DNA of 64,000 bases from Calothrix sp. PCC 7103 (GTDB lineage Bacteria; Cyanobacteriota; Cyanobacteriia; Cyanobacteriales; Nostocaceae), in assembly GCF_000331305.1 (NCBI RefSeq), contig NZ_KB217483.1, forward strand, positions 415,534 through 479,533, in the 5' to 3' direction. This document shows, one piece after another, positions 52,333-61,704 of this stretch. Each line of letters starts with the position of its first letter. Position 1 is the first letter of the stretch. The position numbers and the translations under genes were made by a program. The notes beneath the pieces were generated by a model, which did not search any database, had not been told where the DNA came from, and was given only the letters and a program-made list of their open reading frames with translations.

Positions 52333-53106
52333 CTAATCTGCTTTAATTAAATTTAGCATTTGCAATTCTTGGCACCCATAGCTAGAAAGCCAATTCCATA
52401 CTAAAACAGTTAATAATCCCTCACTAATCGCTAAAGGAATCTGCGTCACTGCAAAAATCCCTGCAAACTTGATAAACGAAGCCATAAACCCACCAGTTGC
52501 AGCAGGGAATGCTAGAGCTAACTGTATCGAAGTAACAATATATGTAAATAAATTAGCTACAGCAGATGCAAGGAATATTGCTAACTTTTGATTACCAGTT
52601 GGCGCCAAACTACGATAAATGCAAAAAGCAACGATTGGTCCAACAATTGCCATTGAAAATGCATTCGCTCCTAGCGTTGTTAAACCACCATGAGCTAAAA
52701 GCAAAGCTTGGAACATTAATACCAAAGTACCAAGGACTGACATTGCCAAAGGACCAAATAACACTGCTCCCAAACCTGTACCCGTGGGATGGGAGCAACT
52801 TCCTGTTACAGAAGGTAATTTTAATGCTGATAGTACAAAAGTAAAAGCCCCAGCTAATGCAATTAACAGCTTTAACTCAGGTTTTTCTTTAGTAACGCGC
52901 GTAAGACTGCGTAAACCCAAAATAAAAAATGGTAATGCGATTATATACCAAAAAATTGCCCAACCCACAGGTAAAAAGCCTTCCATAATGTGCATAGCGT
53001 GAGCTTTTGCATCACTGCCAACAATTAGATAGAAGCTTAAAAATGCCATTAAACCCAAATTAAATAAGCGTGATTTTCGTTTAGATATCGAAATATTACT
53101 TAACAT
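52333..53106 (-). CDS. cbiM: Cobalt substrate-binding membrane protein CbiM
   Basis: 257 residues. An N-terminal signal-like extension is followed by [11 protein letters not shown]; after removal of the leader, the new N-terminus MHIMEG forms the square-planar cobalt site known for CbiM. Seven or so transmembrane helices follow, with [18 protein letters not shown] and [16 protein letters not shown]. The gene is first in the operon, 200 bp downstream of a cobalamin riboswitch, so cobalt rather than nickel is the likely cargo. Confidence 0.95.
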   Translation of the reverse strand: MLSNISISKRKSRLFNLGLMAFLSFYLIVGSDAKAHAMHIMEGFLPVGWAIFWYIIALPFFILGLRSLTRVTKEKPELKLLIALAGAFTFVLSALKLPSVTGSCSHPTGTGLGAVLFGPLAMSVLGTLVLMFQALLLAHGGLTTLGANAFSMAIVGPIVAFCIYRSLAPTGNQKLAIFLASAVANLFTYIVTSIQLALAFPAATGGFMASFIKFAGIFAVTQIPLAISEGLLTVLVWNWLSSYGCQELQMLNLIKAD

Positions 53107-53304
53107 TTTGCTACCTCAATGATATATCCTCATGTTTCAAAACGCTTGTACTTTTAGCCTAAATATCAAGCGCGCTTAGGAATTTTGCAACAGATGGAGT
53201 AATTTCTTAAAGCCACACACCACTTGCTTTCTATCAATAATACAAGTAGTACTGATAAATATTTGACATTGGATTTTCACCTATACCTCGTAGATGAGTA
53301 ACTT

Positions 53305-53430
53305 TATTAATCGGCGGGTATTCTGACTAACAAGGAAATCCTTGAACACAGTTGCGGGACAGCGCCGGATTTAAACCGGACTTTCCCCGTTACCTCTAGT
53401 AGCTGACCCCACTAGAACCGATTAAGCTAG
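53305..53430 (-). promoter_or_regulatory. Cobalamin riboswitch upstream of cbiMNQO
   Basis: On the minus strand the segment carries AACGGGGAAAGTCCGG, AAATCCGGCGCTGTCCCGC, AACTGTG and the closing box GTCAGAATACCCGCC, each matching the conserved order of the AdoCbl riboswitch (GGAA...AATCC...GCTG.CCCGCAACTGT...GTC.G.A.ACC.GCC). High cobalamin should reduce expression of the cobalt importer. Boundaries are approximate. Confidence 0.92.
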
Positions 53431-53644
53431 ATTAGCACGTATAAGAAATATATCATAGAGATAAATTCTGAAAAGAAAATGAATTAGTTAATCCTTGGTG
53501 GCTAAAAATTGTATCTTGGTTAGTCACACTAATAATAGTAGGTTCAAATGCTTGGCTGTTAGTGCAAACGATTTTCGGATAGTTGTCACAAACTTAATTG
53601 ATTAAAATGGTGGTAAAGCGAAAGTTACCCTTGGAGGTACAAAC

Positions 53645-54319
53645 ATGAAAATGCTCATATCGCTGACCTTATTAGGAATAACGACTGTATTACCTGGAGT
53701 GAGTGCAACCGTTCATGCACAGGCGCCTGTATATCGAACAGAACAAGGGAATTTACGACAATATTATAATCAAGGCTTGCAAAAGTTAGCTCAAGGCAAC
53801 TTTGATGGTGCAGTGGCAGATTTTGATAGAGTAGTACAATTAAACCCAATGAATGCAGAAGCTTATTGCCTGCGGGGACTGGCAAAGGCACAATTAAGAG
53901 ATTTTCAAGCTGCATTAGTTGACTATAATCAATCATTAAAGCTAAACCCCAGACATGCGGACGCTTACAATGGTCGGGGAATGATTAACGCGGAACTCGG
54001 TCAGGTTAATACAGCAAAAAAAGACTTTGAGCAGTCAATTAAAGTTGACCCTAAATACGTCGATGGTTACTACAATTTAGGACTTCTCAACTACAGAGAA
54101 GGAGACCATAACCAAGCAATATCCCAATTTAACTTAGCATTGAATATTAATCCTAAACTCGCTGATGCTTACGGTAATCGAGGACTTGCACAATATGCTT
54201 TAGGAAATAAAAGCAACGCAATTACAGATTTACAAAAAGCAGCAGATTTATTTCAACAACAGGGAAATGTCCAAGCATATCAGCAAACACAAGTTTTGCT
54301 CCAACGAGTTCAGCAGTAA
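53645..54319 (+). CDS. Secreted TPR-repeat protein
   Basis: 224 residues: a signal peptide (~1-25, cleavage near VHAQA) and about five tetratricopeptide repeats (~38-205), e.g. AYCLRGLAKAQLRDFQAALV and YYNLGLLNYREGDHNQAIS (shown in parts). TPR proteins mediate protein-protein contacts; here in the periplasm or thylakoid lumen. AGGAGGT-like GGAGGTACAAAC precedes the start. It stands alone between the cobalt riboswitch and the two-component system. Function specific to this copy is unknown. Confidence 0.88.
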   Translation: MKMLISLTLLGITTVLPGVSATVHAQAPVYRTEQGNLRQYYNQGLQKLAQGNFDGAVADFDRVVQLNPMNAEAYCLRGLAKAQLRDFQAALVDYNQSLKLNPRHADAYNGRGMINAELGQVNTAKKDFEQSIKVDPKYVDGYYNLGLLNYREGDHNQAISQFNLALNINPKLADAYGNRGLAQYALGNKSNAITDLQKAADLFQQQGNVQAYQQTQVLLQRVQQ

Positions 54320-54350
54320 AAAGAACGTTAATCTCAGTTTATTGAGCGTT

Positions 54351-54383
54351 GGGTGAGCAATTACTGACTCACCCTATTTTTAT
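54351..54383 (+). terminator. Rho-independent terminator of the TPR gene
   Basis: GGGTGAG/CTCACCC form a 7-bp stem with a 10-nt loop and are followed by TATTTTTAT. It lies 32 bp after the stop codon. Confidence 0.82.
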
Positions 54384-54482
54384 AAAAATGTCAAGGCGCC
54401 TACAAACTCACAAACATTGCTGCTAAATGAGAATTTAACTCATTAAATATAAAAGTTAAGCTATTTTTGTGGAAGCACAAAA

Positions 54483-54502
54483 ATTTCATCCTGATTTCAT
54501 CC
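54483..54502 (+). promoter_or_regulatory. Direct-repeat operator, copy A (before the response regulator)
   Basis: ATTTCATCC occurs twice with an 11-bp period (54483 and 54494), followed by TCTGCCATGCTAGTA, probably including the -10. The same arrangement precedes the genes at 56984, 57831 and 59957. Expected target of an OmpR-type regulator. Confidence 0.7.
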
Positions 54503-54658
54503 AGTTCTGCCATGCTAGTAGAAAGAATATATAACGCGACTCATTAACTTGATAACACTTAGGCTGCTAGGTAAATATGAGGTTAATCTATTTAACTAAT
54601 ATAAACGATTGATATTAATCTATGGTACGTATGCCAATTACATTAGGTTGAGGCAAGT

Positions 54659-55360
54659 ATGAAAATATTACTAGTTGAAGACGAGCCGGACTTAGGTGCA
54701 TCAATAGTACGAAAATTGCATCAAGAAAAGTACATCGTTGATTGGATTCAAGATGGAGAAGAAGCTTGGTGTTGCCTAGATGCTAAATGGACTGAGTATA
54801 CAGTGGCAATATTTGATTGGTTGCTACCTGGAATATCTGGTATCGAACTGTGTAAACGCTTGCGACTTCGTAGTAATTCTTTACCTGTTTTAATGTTGAC
54901 AGCGAAAGATAGTATGGCTGACAAGGTAACTGGCTTAGATGCAGGCGCCGATGATTATTTAACAAAACCGTTTGGAATGGCGGAATTACTAGCAAGACTA
55001 CGGGCTTTACAAAGACGTTGTCCTAGTTTTCAAGCGCAAGAGTTACAGGTTGGCAATTTAATTTTAGACTATGCTAACTATGCACTTTACTATCAAAAGC
55101 TGAATGGTGATAAGGCGACAATTAATTTAACAAAGAAAGAATTTCACCTTCTAGAATATTTTATGAAACGTCCCAACAGTATAGTCACACGCGACCAAAT
55201 CTTGAATCATATTTATAGCCTTAGCGCCGAACGGGTTAGTAACGTTGTAGCTGCACAAGTTCGACTGCTACGACGCAAATTATCAGAGTACGACTGCGAG
55301 GGGCTAATCGAAACTGTTCCAAGTATGGGCTACCGTTTTAATCCTAGCAATGCAAATTAA
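54659..55360 (+). CDS. OmpR-family response regulator
   Basis: 233 residues: receiver domain (~1-115) with acidic pocket VEDEPD, phosphorylation Asp D53 in IFDWLLPG, TAKD and the Lys of DYLTKPF; winged-helix output (~125-230) with TKKEFHLLEYFM and YRFNPS at the end. It overlaps the kinase start by 11 bp. It probably binds the ATTTCATCC direct repeats, including those upstream of its own gene. Context with an RND metal pump suggests a metal-responsive role similar to NrsR or CusR; the sensed metal is not certain. Confidence 0.92.
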   Translation: MKILLVEDEPDLGASIVRKLHQEKYIVDWIQDGEEAWCCLDAKWTEYTVAIFDWLLPGISGIELCKRLRLRSNSLPVLMLTAKDSMADKVTGLDAGADDYLTKPFGMAELLARLRALQRRCPSFQAQELQVGNLILDYANYALYYQKLNGDKATINLTKKEFHLLEYFMKRPNSIVTRDQILNHIYSLSAERVSNVVAAQVRLLRRKLSEYDCEGLIETVPSMGYRFNPSNAN

Positions 55361-56726
55361 GCTTTTCACTAAAACTCGTTGGCGCCTAGCGTCTTGGTAT
55401 GCTTTGGTTCTGGCTCTGATTTTAGGGTTATGCGGTCTTGTAGTATACCAGGTAATGATTCGTGCGTACTTAGTATCTATTGATTTAGAGCTAGAATCTG
55501 TTACTGGTACGTTACATAGTGTAATTGAGCCGAATTTAAAACAACCTGGTCAAATTGAACCTGTTTTTGAATTGGTTTTACCCAATCTATGTTTTACTGA
55601 CGGTTGTTACAATCAACAAGCTTATAGTCACGCTCAACTAGCTCACAATCGTCACGGTATATTTAGCGCAGTATATAAAGATAAAAGATACTATGTTCGC
55701 TTTGTTGATACTTCTTTAAAAGTAATTGCTGTAGCTGGAGCAAATGTAAATGAACTACCATCAACTATACGAACGGACGTATGGCAAACACTTAGAGATG
55801 CACAGGGCAACCGCTATAGTCAAAAGTCTTTGGAGCTACACACTCAAGATAACCGGACATGGGGATATATACAAGTTGGACGCAGCCTCAAAGAATTAGA
55901 TAATCGTCTTCTTGCGTTAAAGCTAACCTTAGCTTTTGGGTTGCCAACTTCTATATTTTTGGTTGGTGCTTCAAGTTGGTGGTTAGCTGGGTTAGCAATG
56001 CGACCAATTGACAGGTCGTATAAACAGATGCAGCAATTTACCTCTGATGCTTCCCATGAACTACGCACTCCTTTAGCAGCAATTAATGCTACCGTTGAAA
56101 CGGTGCTTGATTTAGAGTATTTATCCGAAAAAGAAGCACGCGATACGCTTATCTCAATTAGGCGCCAAAACTTGAGACTTTCTAGTTTAGTGCAAGATTT
56201 ACTACTATTGTCACGATTTGACCAAAAAACTCAGGTAACAGACAGACAACAAATTTGTCTCAACGATTTAATTAGCGATGTAATGGAAGAGTTTTCAGCG
56301 TTGGCAAGTAATGCTGATTTAGAGCTAAGTTCATCGTTGGAATATTCACAACCTGTATACGTGCTAGCTGATGAAGACCAAATTTTACGCCTAATTTCTA
56401 ACTTGATTGCAAATGCAATTAAATATACTCCTTCATACGGTTACGTTAATGTAACTCTCAAACGCAGCAACGGTGATGCGGTAATTGAAGTTAAAGATAC
56501 AGGTATTGGCATTCCGCTTACTGAACAAGTGCGAATTTTTGACAGATTTTACCGCGTTGATAGTAATCGCTCTCGTAGCAGTGGAGGTTCTGGACTGGGA
56601 CTAGCTATTGCAAAAGCTATTGTTGAGGCACACAAAGGAAGCATCAAAGTCCATTCTTCACCTAATAAAGGTAGTAATTTTATCGTGCAATTACCTATTT
56701 GCAGTACACATGAACAATTACACTGA
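55350..56726 (+). CDS. Membrane sensor histidine kinase
   Basis: 458 residues. Transmembrane helices at ~11-33 and ~190-212 bracket a periplasmic sensor domain of ~155 residues with CFTDGC and several His (SHAQLAHNRHG), suited to metal binding. The phospho-accepting His is H236 in SDASHELRTPLAA; the ATPase domain has NLIANAIKYTP, DTGIGIP and GGSGLGLAIAK. It partners the overlapping response regulator. It likely senses excess periplasmic metal (Ni, Co, Cu or Zn class), inferred from the neighbouring efflux genes. Confidence 0.9.
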   Translation: MQIKLFTKTRWRLASWYALVLALILGLCGLVVYQVMIRAYLVSIDLELESVTGTLHSVIEPNLKQPGQIEPVFELVLPNLCFTDGCYNQQAYSHAQLAHNRHGIFSAVYKDKRYYVRFVDTSLKVIAVAGANVNELPSTIRTDVWQTLRDAQGNRYSQKSLELHTQDNRTWGYIQVGRSLKELDNRLLALKLTLAFGLPTSIFLVGASSWWLAGLAMRPIDRSYKQMQQFTSDASHELRTPLAAINATVETVLDLEYLSEKEARDTLISIRRQNLRLSSLVQDLLLLSRFDQKTQVTDRQQICLNDLISDVMEEFSALASNADLELSSSLEYSQPVYVLADEDQILRLISNLIANAIKYTPSYGYVNVTLKRSNGDAVIEVKDTGIGIPLTEQVRIFDRFYRVDSNRSRSSGGSGLGLAIAKAIVEAHKGSIKVHSSPNKGSNFIVQLPICSTHEQLH

Positions 56727-56921
56727 TGTCCCTTTAAGTATTAAAAGATACTAAGTTTCTTGCGAAAATTTGACTATCATCTGCAACAATTACTAAATAA
56801 CTAGTTGCACTCTTGCAATTTTTCTTATCTATGACTGACAAAATTCGGACTGCATCTTACTCTCAACTCTCAAGCTTAGTTAATTGGCAAGCTGACCAAT
56901 TTAAATCTTAAAGACGCACAA

Positions 56922-56940
56922 ATTTCACCCAAATTTCATT
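56922..56940 (+). promoter_or_regulatory. Direct-repeat operator, copy B (before the second response regulator)
   Basis: ATTTCACCC at 56922 and ATTTCATT at 56933 are 11 bp apart, followed by TTTTGTCAAGGTAGTAT. Same layout as the other three copies. Confidence 0.68.
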
Positions 56941-56983
56941 AACTTTTGTCAAGGTAGTATTAGGGATAAATTTTTAACAAACT

Positions 56984-57724
56984 ATGCTGACTTCACACAA
57001 CCCTAACCAATTAACGCAAGGAAAAGAATTCAACACTACTATTCTATTAGTAGAAGAAGACCTTGATTTCGGCGCCGCTGTCAAGCGAGCATTAACGCAG
57101 CACAATTACTCGGTGGACTGGGTAACTGATGGAGCAGAAGCTTGGGTAAATCTAGAAAATACTCAATACGCATTAGCAGTTTTCGATTGGATGTTGCCTG
57201 GTGTAACGGGTTTGGAATTATGTCAACGTTTACGAGAAAAAGACAATCCTTTACCTGTTTTGATGCTGACAGCCAAAGATAGAGTGAAAGATAAAGTTAT
57301 TGGTTTAGATGCAGGCGCCTCAGATTATCTGCTCAAGTCATGTAGCATGACAGAACTAGTCGCGCGCTTGCAAGCATTGCAACGACGTTTCGGGCAATGT
57401 CAACTAACACAACTAACTGTTGGTAACCTAACTCTGGATTACAATAGCAATACGATAAAGAGTCAGAATCAAGCTTTTGAAAGACAAGAAATTTTCCTTA
57501 CTCATAAAGAATTTCACGTACTCGAATACTTGATGAAGCATCCAAACCAGATTATTGCTGGTGATGAAATCCGTGACTATTTAAAGAAGATGAATTCAGA
57601 AAGCTGTAGCTGTGTAGTCGCAACTCAAATACGCGCGCTGCGGCAAAAGTTAATCAACTCTGGTTGCGCTAACCCAATTGAAACCATGCAAAACTCTTGT
57701 TATCGCTTTAAAATTTCACCCTAA
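56984..57724 (+). CDS. Second OmpR-family response regulator, atypical
   Basis: 246 residues with a 17-residue extra N-terminus. The receiver keeps acidic residues in VEEDLDF, the Asp D68 in VFDWMLPG and TAKD, but the usual KP after the active-site Lys is replaced (YLLKSCSM). The output winged helix is conserved (THKEFHVLEYLM). It resembles the regulator at 54659 over its full length, so it likely arose by duplication. It has no kinase of its own. It might share the kinase, heterodimerise, or modulate the same operators. Confidence 0.88.
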   Translation: MLTSHNPNQLTQGKEFNTTILLVEEDLDFGAAVKRALTQHNYSVDWVTDGAEAWVNLENTQYALAVFDWMLPGVTGLELCQRLREKDNPLPVLMLTAKDRVKDKVIGLDAGASDYLLKSCSMTELVARLQALQRRFGQCQLTQLTVGNLTLDYNSNTIKSQNQAFERQEIFLTHKEFHVLEYLMKHPNQIIAGDEIRDYLKKMNSESCSCVVATQIRALRQKLINSGCANPIETMQNSCYRFKISP

Positions 57725-57732
57725 TTTCATCC
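57713..57732 (+). promoter_or_regulatory. Direct-repeat operator, copy C (before first CzcB-like gene)
   Basis: ATTTCACCC at 57713 and ATTTCATCC at 57724, period 11 bp, then GCATGACAGACTGTTAAGTA. The first repeat lies inside the last codons of the regulator gene (Ile-Ser-Pro-stop). Confidence 0.72.
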
Positions 57733-57830
57733 GAGCATGACAGACTGTTAAGTAAGCGGGTTAAACATTTTTGACCTTCTACTAAGACTGTTATATTAAC
57801 TCCTCTGGATAAAAAAGGAATTTTCTGTCA

Positions 57831-59771
57831 ATGCCGCAGCTTAACCGTTACCAAAACAAAATTGCATCATCTGCCATACTTGGTTTACTACTGTTGACTA
57901 CATCTACCCCAGTAATAGCAGGTGCGGGACATGACCACAGTGGCGCCAGTGAGTTTCAGTCAGGAGGAGAAAGTAGTCCAGTTAATGTTGATGCCCAAAC
58001 TGCCCAACGGTTAGGTATAAAAGTAGAACCAGCTAAAAAGCAAGCGTTAGATGTCGGTATAAAAACTACTGGACAAATTGAAACTTTACCCGACCAACGA
58101 GTTGATGTAACGGCGCCACTAACAAGTAAAGTGGTTGAATTGTTGGTAAAACCAGGCAGTAAGGTCAAAAAAGGTCAACCTGTAGCTGTTGTAGCTTCAC
58201 CTGAATTGGTAGAACTGCGTGTTGGTTCACAAGCAAAGCAGGCGGATGCAGTTGCAGCCCTGCAAAAGGCACAAGCCGATTTAAGATTAGCCAAGGAAAA
58301 TCTTGAGCGTCAGCAACAAATATCAGAAGCAGAAATAACACAGGCAGCAACCCAGCTTTCTGCTGCAAAAGCACAGTATAACCGTGATTTAACTTTAGTA
58401 AATCAACGCAGTGTATTAAAAGTTGCTCAAGAAAACCTTAAACGTCAACAACAAATCGCTACTGCTGAAATCGCCCAAGCTACCACAGAAGTTGCAGTAG
58501 CGACTGAGCAGTATGAGCGCGATAAAGAGCTGGTGGAAAAAGGAGCATTACCAAGGCGCCAAATGCTAGAGTCGCAGGCGAAATTAGAAAGGGCAAGAGC
58601 TGAACTAGCCAGAGCAAAAAATCTTCCCCAAGTAGTTCAAGCGGAAAGCGAAGTCAAAAAAGCCGAAGTTGATTTGCCGTTAAGAGAGTTACGGGATTCA
58701 CAATCGCGCGTTGCCGAAGCTGAAACACAACTCAAACGCGCTCAAACTCGTCGAGAAGTTTTAGAGGCACAAGCACAACTTAAACGCGCGCAAGCTGATG
58801 TAGAGGTTGCACAATCTCAAATCAAACTAAGTAATACTACTTATAATACCCGTTTGCAACAACTAGGAACAACCGCAAACGCCAAAGGTTTGGTAACAAT
58901 TACTGCTCCCTTAACTGGAACGGTTGCCGAACGTACCGTTAGTATTGGTCAATCGCTGCAAGATGCGGGCGGTAAATTAATGACTATATTAAATGATGGT
59001 CAAGTATTTGCGACTGCGAATATTTATGAAAAAGACTTAAGCAATATAAAAAATGGTCAGCGAGTCAGAGTTAAAGTTGCTTCTTTACCCAACCAAACTT
59101 TTGAAGGTCGAATTACACAAATCGGTACGGTAGTGCAAGGAGAAACGCGCGTTGTACCCGTACAAGCCCAAATAAATAATTTGAATGGTTCCCTAAAACC
59201 GGGAATGTTTGCCGAATTAGAGGTAATAACAGATAAAACCGCTTCTGCTTTACTCGCAATTCCTTCCACTGCAATTGTAGATGTGAATGGCAAAAAATTA
59301 GTTTACGTACAAAACGGTAATGCCTTTGAAGCAGTCGAAGTAACTCTGGGTCAAACTTCTGGAGATATGGTTGAAATCAAAACAGGTTTATTTGAGGGAG
59401 ATTTAGTAGTTACTCAACGCGCTACCCAGATTCATGCTCAGTCGTTGCGGGGTGGAAGTAAGAAAGAAGAAGGTGATAACCACAGTGAAGAAGGACAAGT
59501 TCAAGCAGAGGGAGCTGAGGTAAAAGCTAATAAATTCCCTATTCCTTTGTGGTTAATTGCGGCTTTCGGTGGTTCTATGGCTACAGCAGTAGCTTTTGGT
59601 ACAAGCAACTTACTATCTAATCGTAAACGCTCTCGATTGGCAACAGCGGGTTTTGACAGTCAAGAAGTTGTTACTTTTGAAACAGAAGCAGAACTTCACT
59701 TAAACAATCATGAGCAACCTTCATTGTCCCCTGCATCAGTAACGGTAGAAAATCACAAAAATCAAGAGTAA
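57831..59771 (+). CDS. CzcB/HlyD-like RND adaptor, long form
   Basis: 646 residues: signal segment, then a mature N-terminus with the metal-binding-looking GAGHDHSGASEF, lipoyl half (KTTGQIETLPDQRVDV), a long coiled-coil hairpin (~135-345), second lipoyl half (TITAPLTGTVAERTV), beta-barrel and membrane-proximal domain. Unusually it ends with a C-terminal transmembrane helix (~575-597, around WLIAAFGGSMATAVAFG) and a cytoplasmic-like tail. It is a tandem paralog of the next gene, with about 42-45 additional residues in each coiled-coil arm. It links an RND pump to an outer-membrane channel. Confidence 0.88.
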   Translation: MPQLNRYQNKIASSAILGLLLLTTSTPVIAGAGHDHSGASEFQSGGESSPVNVDAQTAQRLGIKVEPAKKQALDVGIKTTGQIETLPDQRVDVTAPLTSKVVELLVKPGSKVKKGQPVAVVASPELVELRVGSQAKQADAVAALQKAQADLRLAKENLERQQQISEAEITQAATQLSAAKAQYNRDLTLVNQRSVLKVAQENLKRQQQIATAEIAQATTEVAVATEQYERDKELVEKGALPRRQMLESQAKLERARAELARAKNLPQVVQAESEVKKAEVDLPLRELRDSQSRVAEAETQLKRAQTRREVLEAQAQLKRAQADVEVAQSQIKLSNTTYNTRLQQLGTTANAKGLVTITAPLTGTVAERTVSIGQSLQDAGGKLMTILNDGQVFATANIYEKDLSNIKNGQRVRVKVASLPNQTFEGRITQIGTVVQGETRVVPVQAQINNLNGSLKPGMFAELEVITDKTASALLAIPSTAIVDVNGKKLVYVQNGNAFEAVEVTLGQTSGDMVEIKTGLFEGDLVVTQRATQIHAQSLRGGSKKEEGDNHSEEGQVQAEGAEVKANKFPIPLWLIAAFGGSMATAVAFGTSNLLSNRKRSRLATAGFDSQEVVTFETEAELHLNNHEQPSLSPASVTVENHKNQE

Positions 59772-59847
59772 TTAAATCATGCAGAACATGGGTACTATTG
59801 ACTGAAATTATAGTTAGTAAATGAAATTGGTCAATTCATGCATAGGA

Positions 59848-59867
59848 ATTTCATCCGAATTTCATCG
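59848..59867 (+). promoter_or_regulatory. Direct-repeat operator, copy D (before second CzcB-like gene)
   Basis: ATTTCATCC at 59848 and ATTTCATCG at 59859, period 11 bp, then GCGTGACAAACTGTAAAGTA. Downstream spacing and sequence closely match copy C, so the promoter was duplicated with the gene. Confidence 0.72.
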
Positions 59868-59956
59868 GAGCGTGACAAACTGTAAAGTAGGTGGTTAAGT
59901 TTTTTTAACTGCTATTACGATTTAAGTTCCCCCATTCAAGAAGGAATCTCTGGACG

Positions 59957-61657
59957 ATGCAAAAGTTTAACAGTGCCAAAAACCGAATAACATCACTTGG
60001 TCGCGTTTCTTCTGCTATCCTTAGTTTACTGCTAATTGCTCCTACCGCAGTATTTGCAGGTGCAGGACATGACCACAGTGGCGCCAGCTCGTTCAAGGGG
60101 GGGAGCGATACAAATAGTCCAGTAAATGTTGATGCTCAAACAGCCCAACGGCTAGGAATCAAAACCGAAACAGTAAAAAAGCAACCATTGGCTTTGGGAA
60201 TTAGAACCACCGGACAAATAGAAACTTTACCGAGTCAAAGAGTTGAGGTAACTACTCCTATCACAGGAGCGAAGGTAGTAGAGTTATTGGTAGAACCAGG
60301 TGCCACTGTAACTAAAGGTCAACCTGTAGCGGTTGTTACCAGTCCTGATTTAGTAGACTTGCGCGTCACCTCTCAAGAAAAACGTGCGGATGCTGTAGCC
60401 TCTCTACAACAAGCACAAGCTGATTTAAATTTAGCACGACAAAATTATCAAAGATATTTACAAATAGCACAGGCTGAAATCGCACAAGCACAAAGTCAAG
60501 TTGCATTTGCTACTGAAAAATATAGTAAAGATACACAGTTAGCCTCTGCTGGCGCCCTTCCACGTCGTAACGCTTTGGAATCTCAAACTCAATTAGCAGA
60601 TGCTCAAGCTAAACTTACAAATGCTGCGAGTAAACGTGATGTTATCTCTTCAGAAGCCCAAATGAAGCGCGCGCAGTCAGCCGTGCAAGTAGCACAAGAA
60701 CGTTTACGTCTGAGTGGAGATATTTACAACACTAGACTGCAACAATTAGGAAATCGCTCGAATTCAAAAGGATTGGTAACAATAACGGCGCCGATTTCAG
60801 GTAAAGTTGCCGACCGGGAAGTTACCATTGGTCAAACCTTCAACGATGCTGGTGGTAAACTTATGACTATTGTTAATGATAGTCGAGTGTTTGCTACGGC
60901 GAATATTTTTGAGAAAGACTTAAGTCAAGTAAAAGTCGGTCAGCGCATTAATGTCAGCACCGCTTCTTTGCCTGGGCGTAATTTTACAGGAAGAATTACA
61001 AGAATTGGGACTTTAGTACAGGGAGAAACGCGCGTTGTGCCCGTACAGGCAGAAGTTGAAAACTCAGGTGGGCAGTTTAAACCGGGTATGTTTGTGGAAC
61101 TAGAAGTTTTAACCGGGCAACAATCAACACCCACAATGGTAATTCCCAATTCCGCAGTTGTTGATGCAAATGGGAGAAAATTAATTTACGTACAAAATGG
61201 AAACGCATTTCAATCTGTAGATGTAGAACTAGGTCAAACTTCAGGTGATTTAGTCGAAGTTAAAACAGGTTTGTTTGCAGGAGATTTAGTTGTAACACAG
61301 CGTGCTACCCAACTTTATGCACAGTCTTTGCGGGGTGGAAGCCAAAAAGCAGAAGGTGATAACCACTCAGAAGACAATCATGCAGAAGAAACATCTGTCA
61401 AAGGTAATAATTTTCCAGTTCCATTGTGGTTGTTAACAGCAGGTGGAGGTACTTTAATTGCAGTCTTAGCCTTTGCTGCTGGTAGTTTTTGGTCTTCTAA
61501 GCAAAAACGTCAAGGTTTGGTAGCGGTTGGGGATGTGGATGGATTAAGCTATGAAAGTGATATTTATATAGATAGCCATACAGATAACCATAAACAGCCA
61601 AGTTTGTCGAGTACTTCTGCTTCGGAGAAAAAAGATAGTTTGCGGCAGGAAGATTAA
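59957..61657 (+). CDS. CzcB/HlyD-like RND adaptor, short form
   Basis: 566 residues, paralogous to the preceding adaptor through its whole length: signal segment, GAGHDHSGASSF, lipoyl halves (RTTGQIETLPSQRVEV and TITAPISGKVADREV), a shorter coiled-coil hairpin, beta-barrel and a C-terminal transmembrane helix (around PLWLLTAGGGTLIAVLAF). It lies 47 bp before the RND pump gene, so it is the more likely direct partner. Two adaptors for one pump may assemble as a heteromer or serve two channels of different length. Confidence 0.88.
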   Translation: MQKFNSAKNRITSLGRVSSAILSLLLIAPTAVFAGAGHDHSGASSFKGGSDTNSPVNVDAQTAQRLGIKTETVKKQPLALGIRTTGQIETLPSQRVEVTTPITGAKVVELLVEPGATVTKGQPVAVVTSPDLVDLRVTSQEKRADAVASLQQAQADLNLARQNYQRYLQIAQAEIAQAQSQVAFATEKYSKDTQLASAGALPRRNALESQTQLADAQAKLTNAASKRDVISSEAQMKRAQSAVQVAQERLRLSGDIYNTRLQQLGNRSNSKGLVTITAPISGKVADREVTIGQTFNDAGGKLMTIVNDSRVFATANIFEKDLSQVKVGQRINVSTASLPGRNFTGRITRIGTLVQGETRVVPVQAEVENSGGQFKPGMFVELEVLTGQQSTPTMVIPNSAVVDANGRKLIYVQNGNAFQSVDVELGQTSGDLVEVKTGLFAGDLVVTQRATQLYAQSLRGGSQKAEGDNHSEDNHAEETSVKGNNFPVPLWLLTAGGGTLIAVLAFAAGSFWSSKQKRQGLVAVGDVDGLSYESDIYIDSHTDNHKQPSLSSTSASEKKDSLRQED

Positions 61658-61704
61658 TTATAGGTTGGTCATTGTCTGATTCATTAAATTATTAAAAATA
61701 GAAA

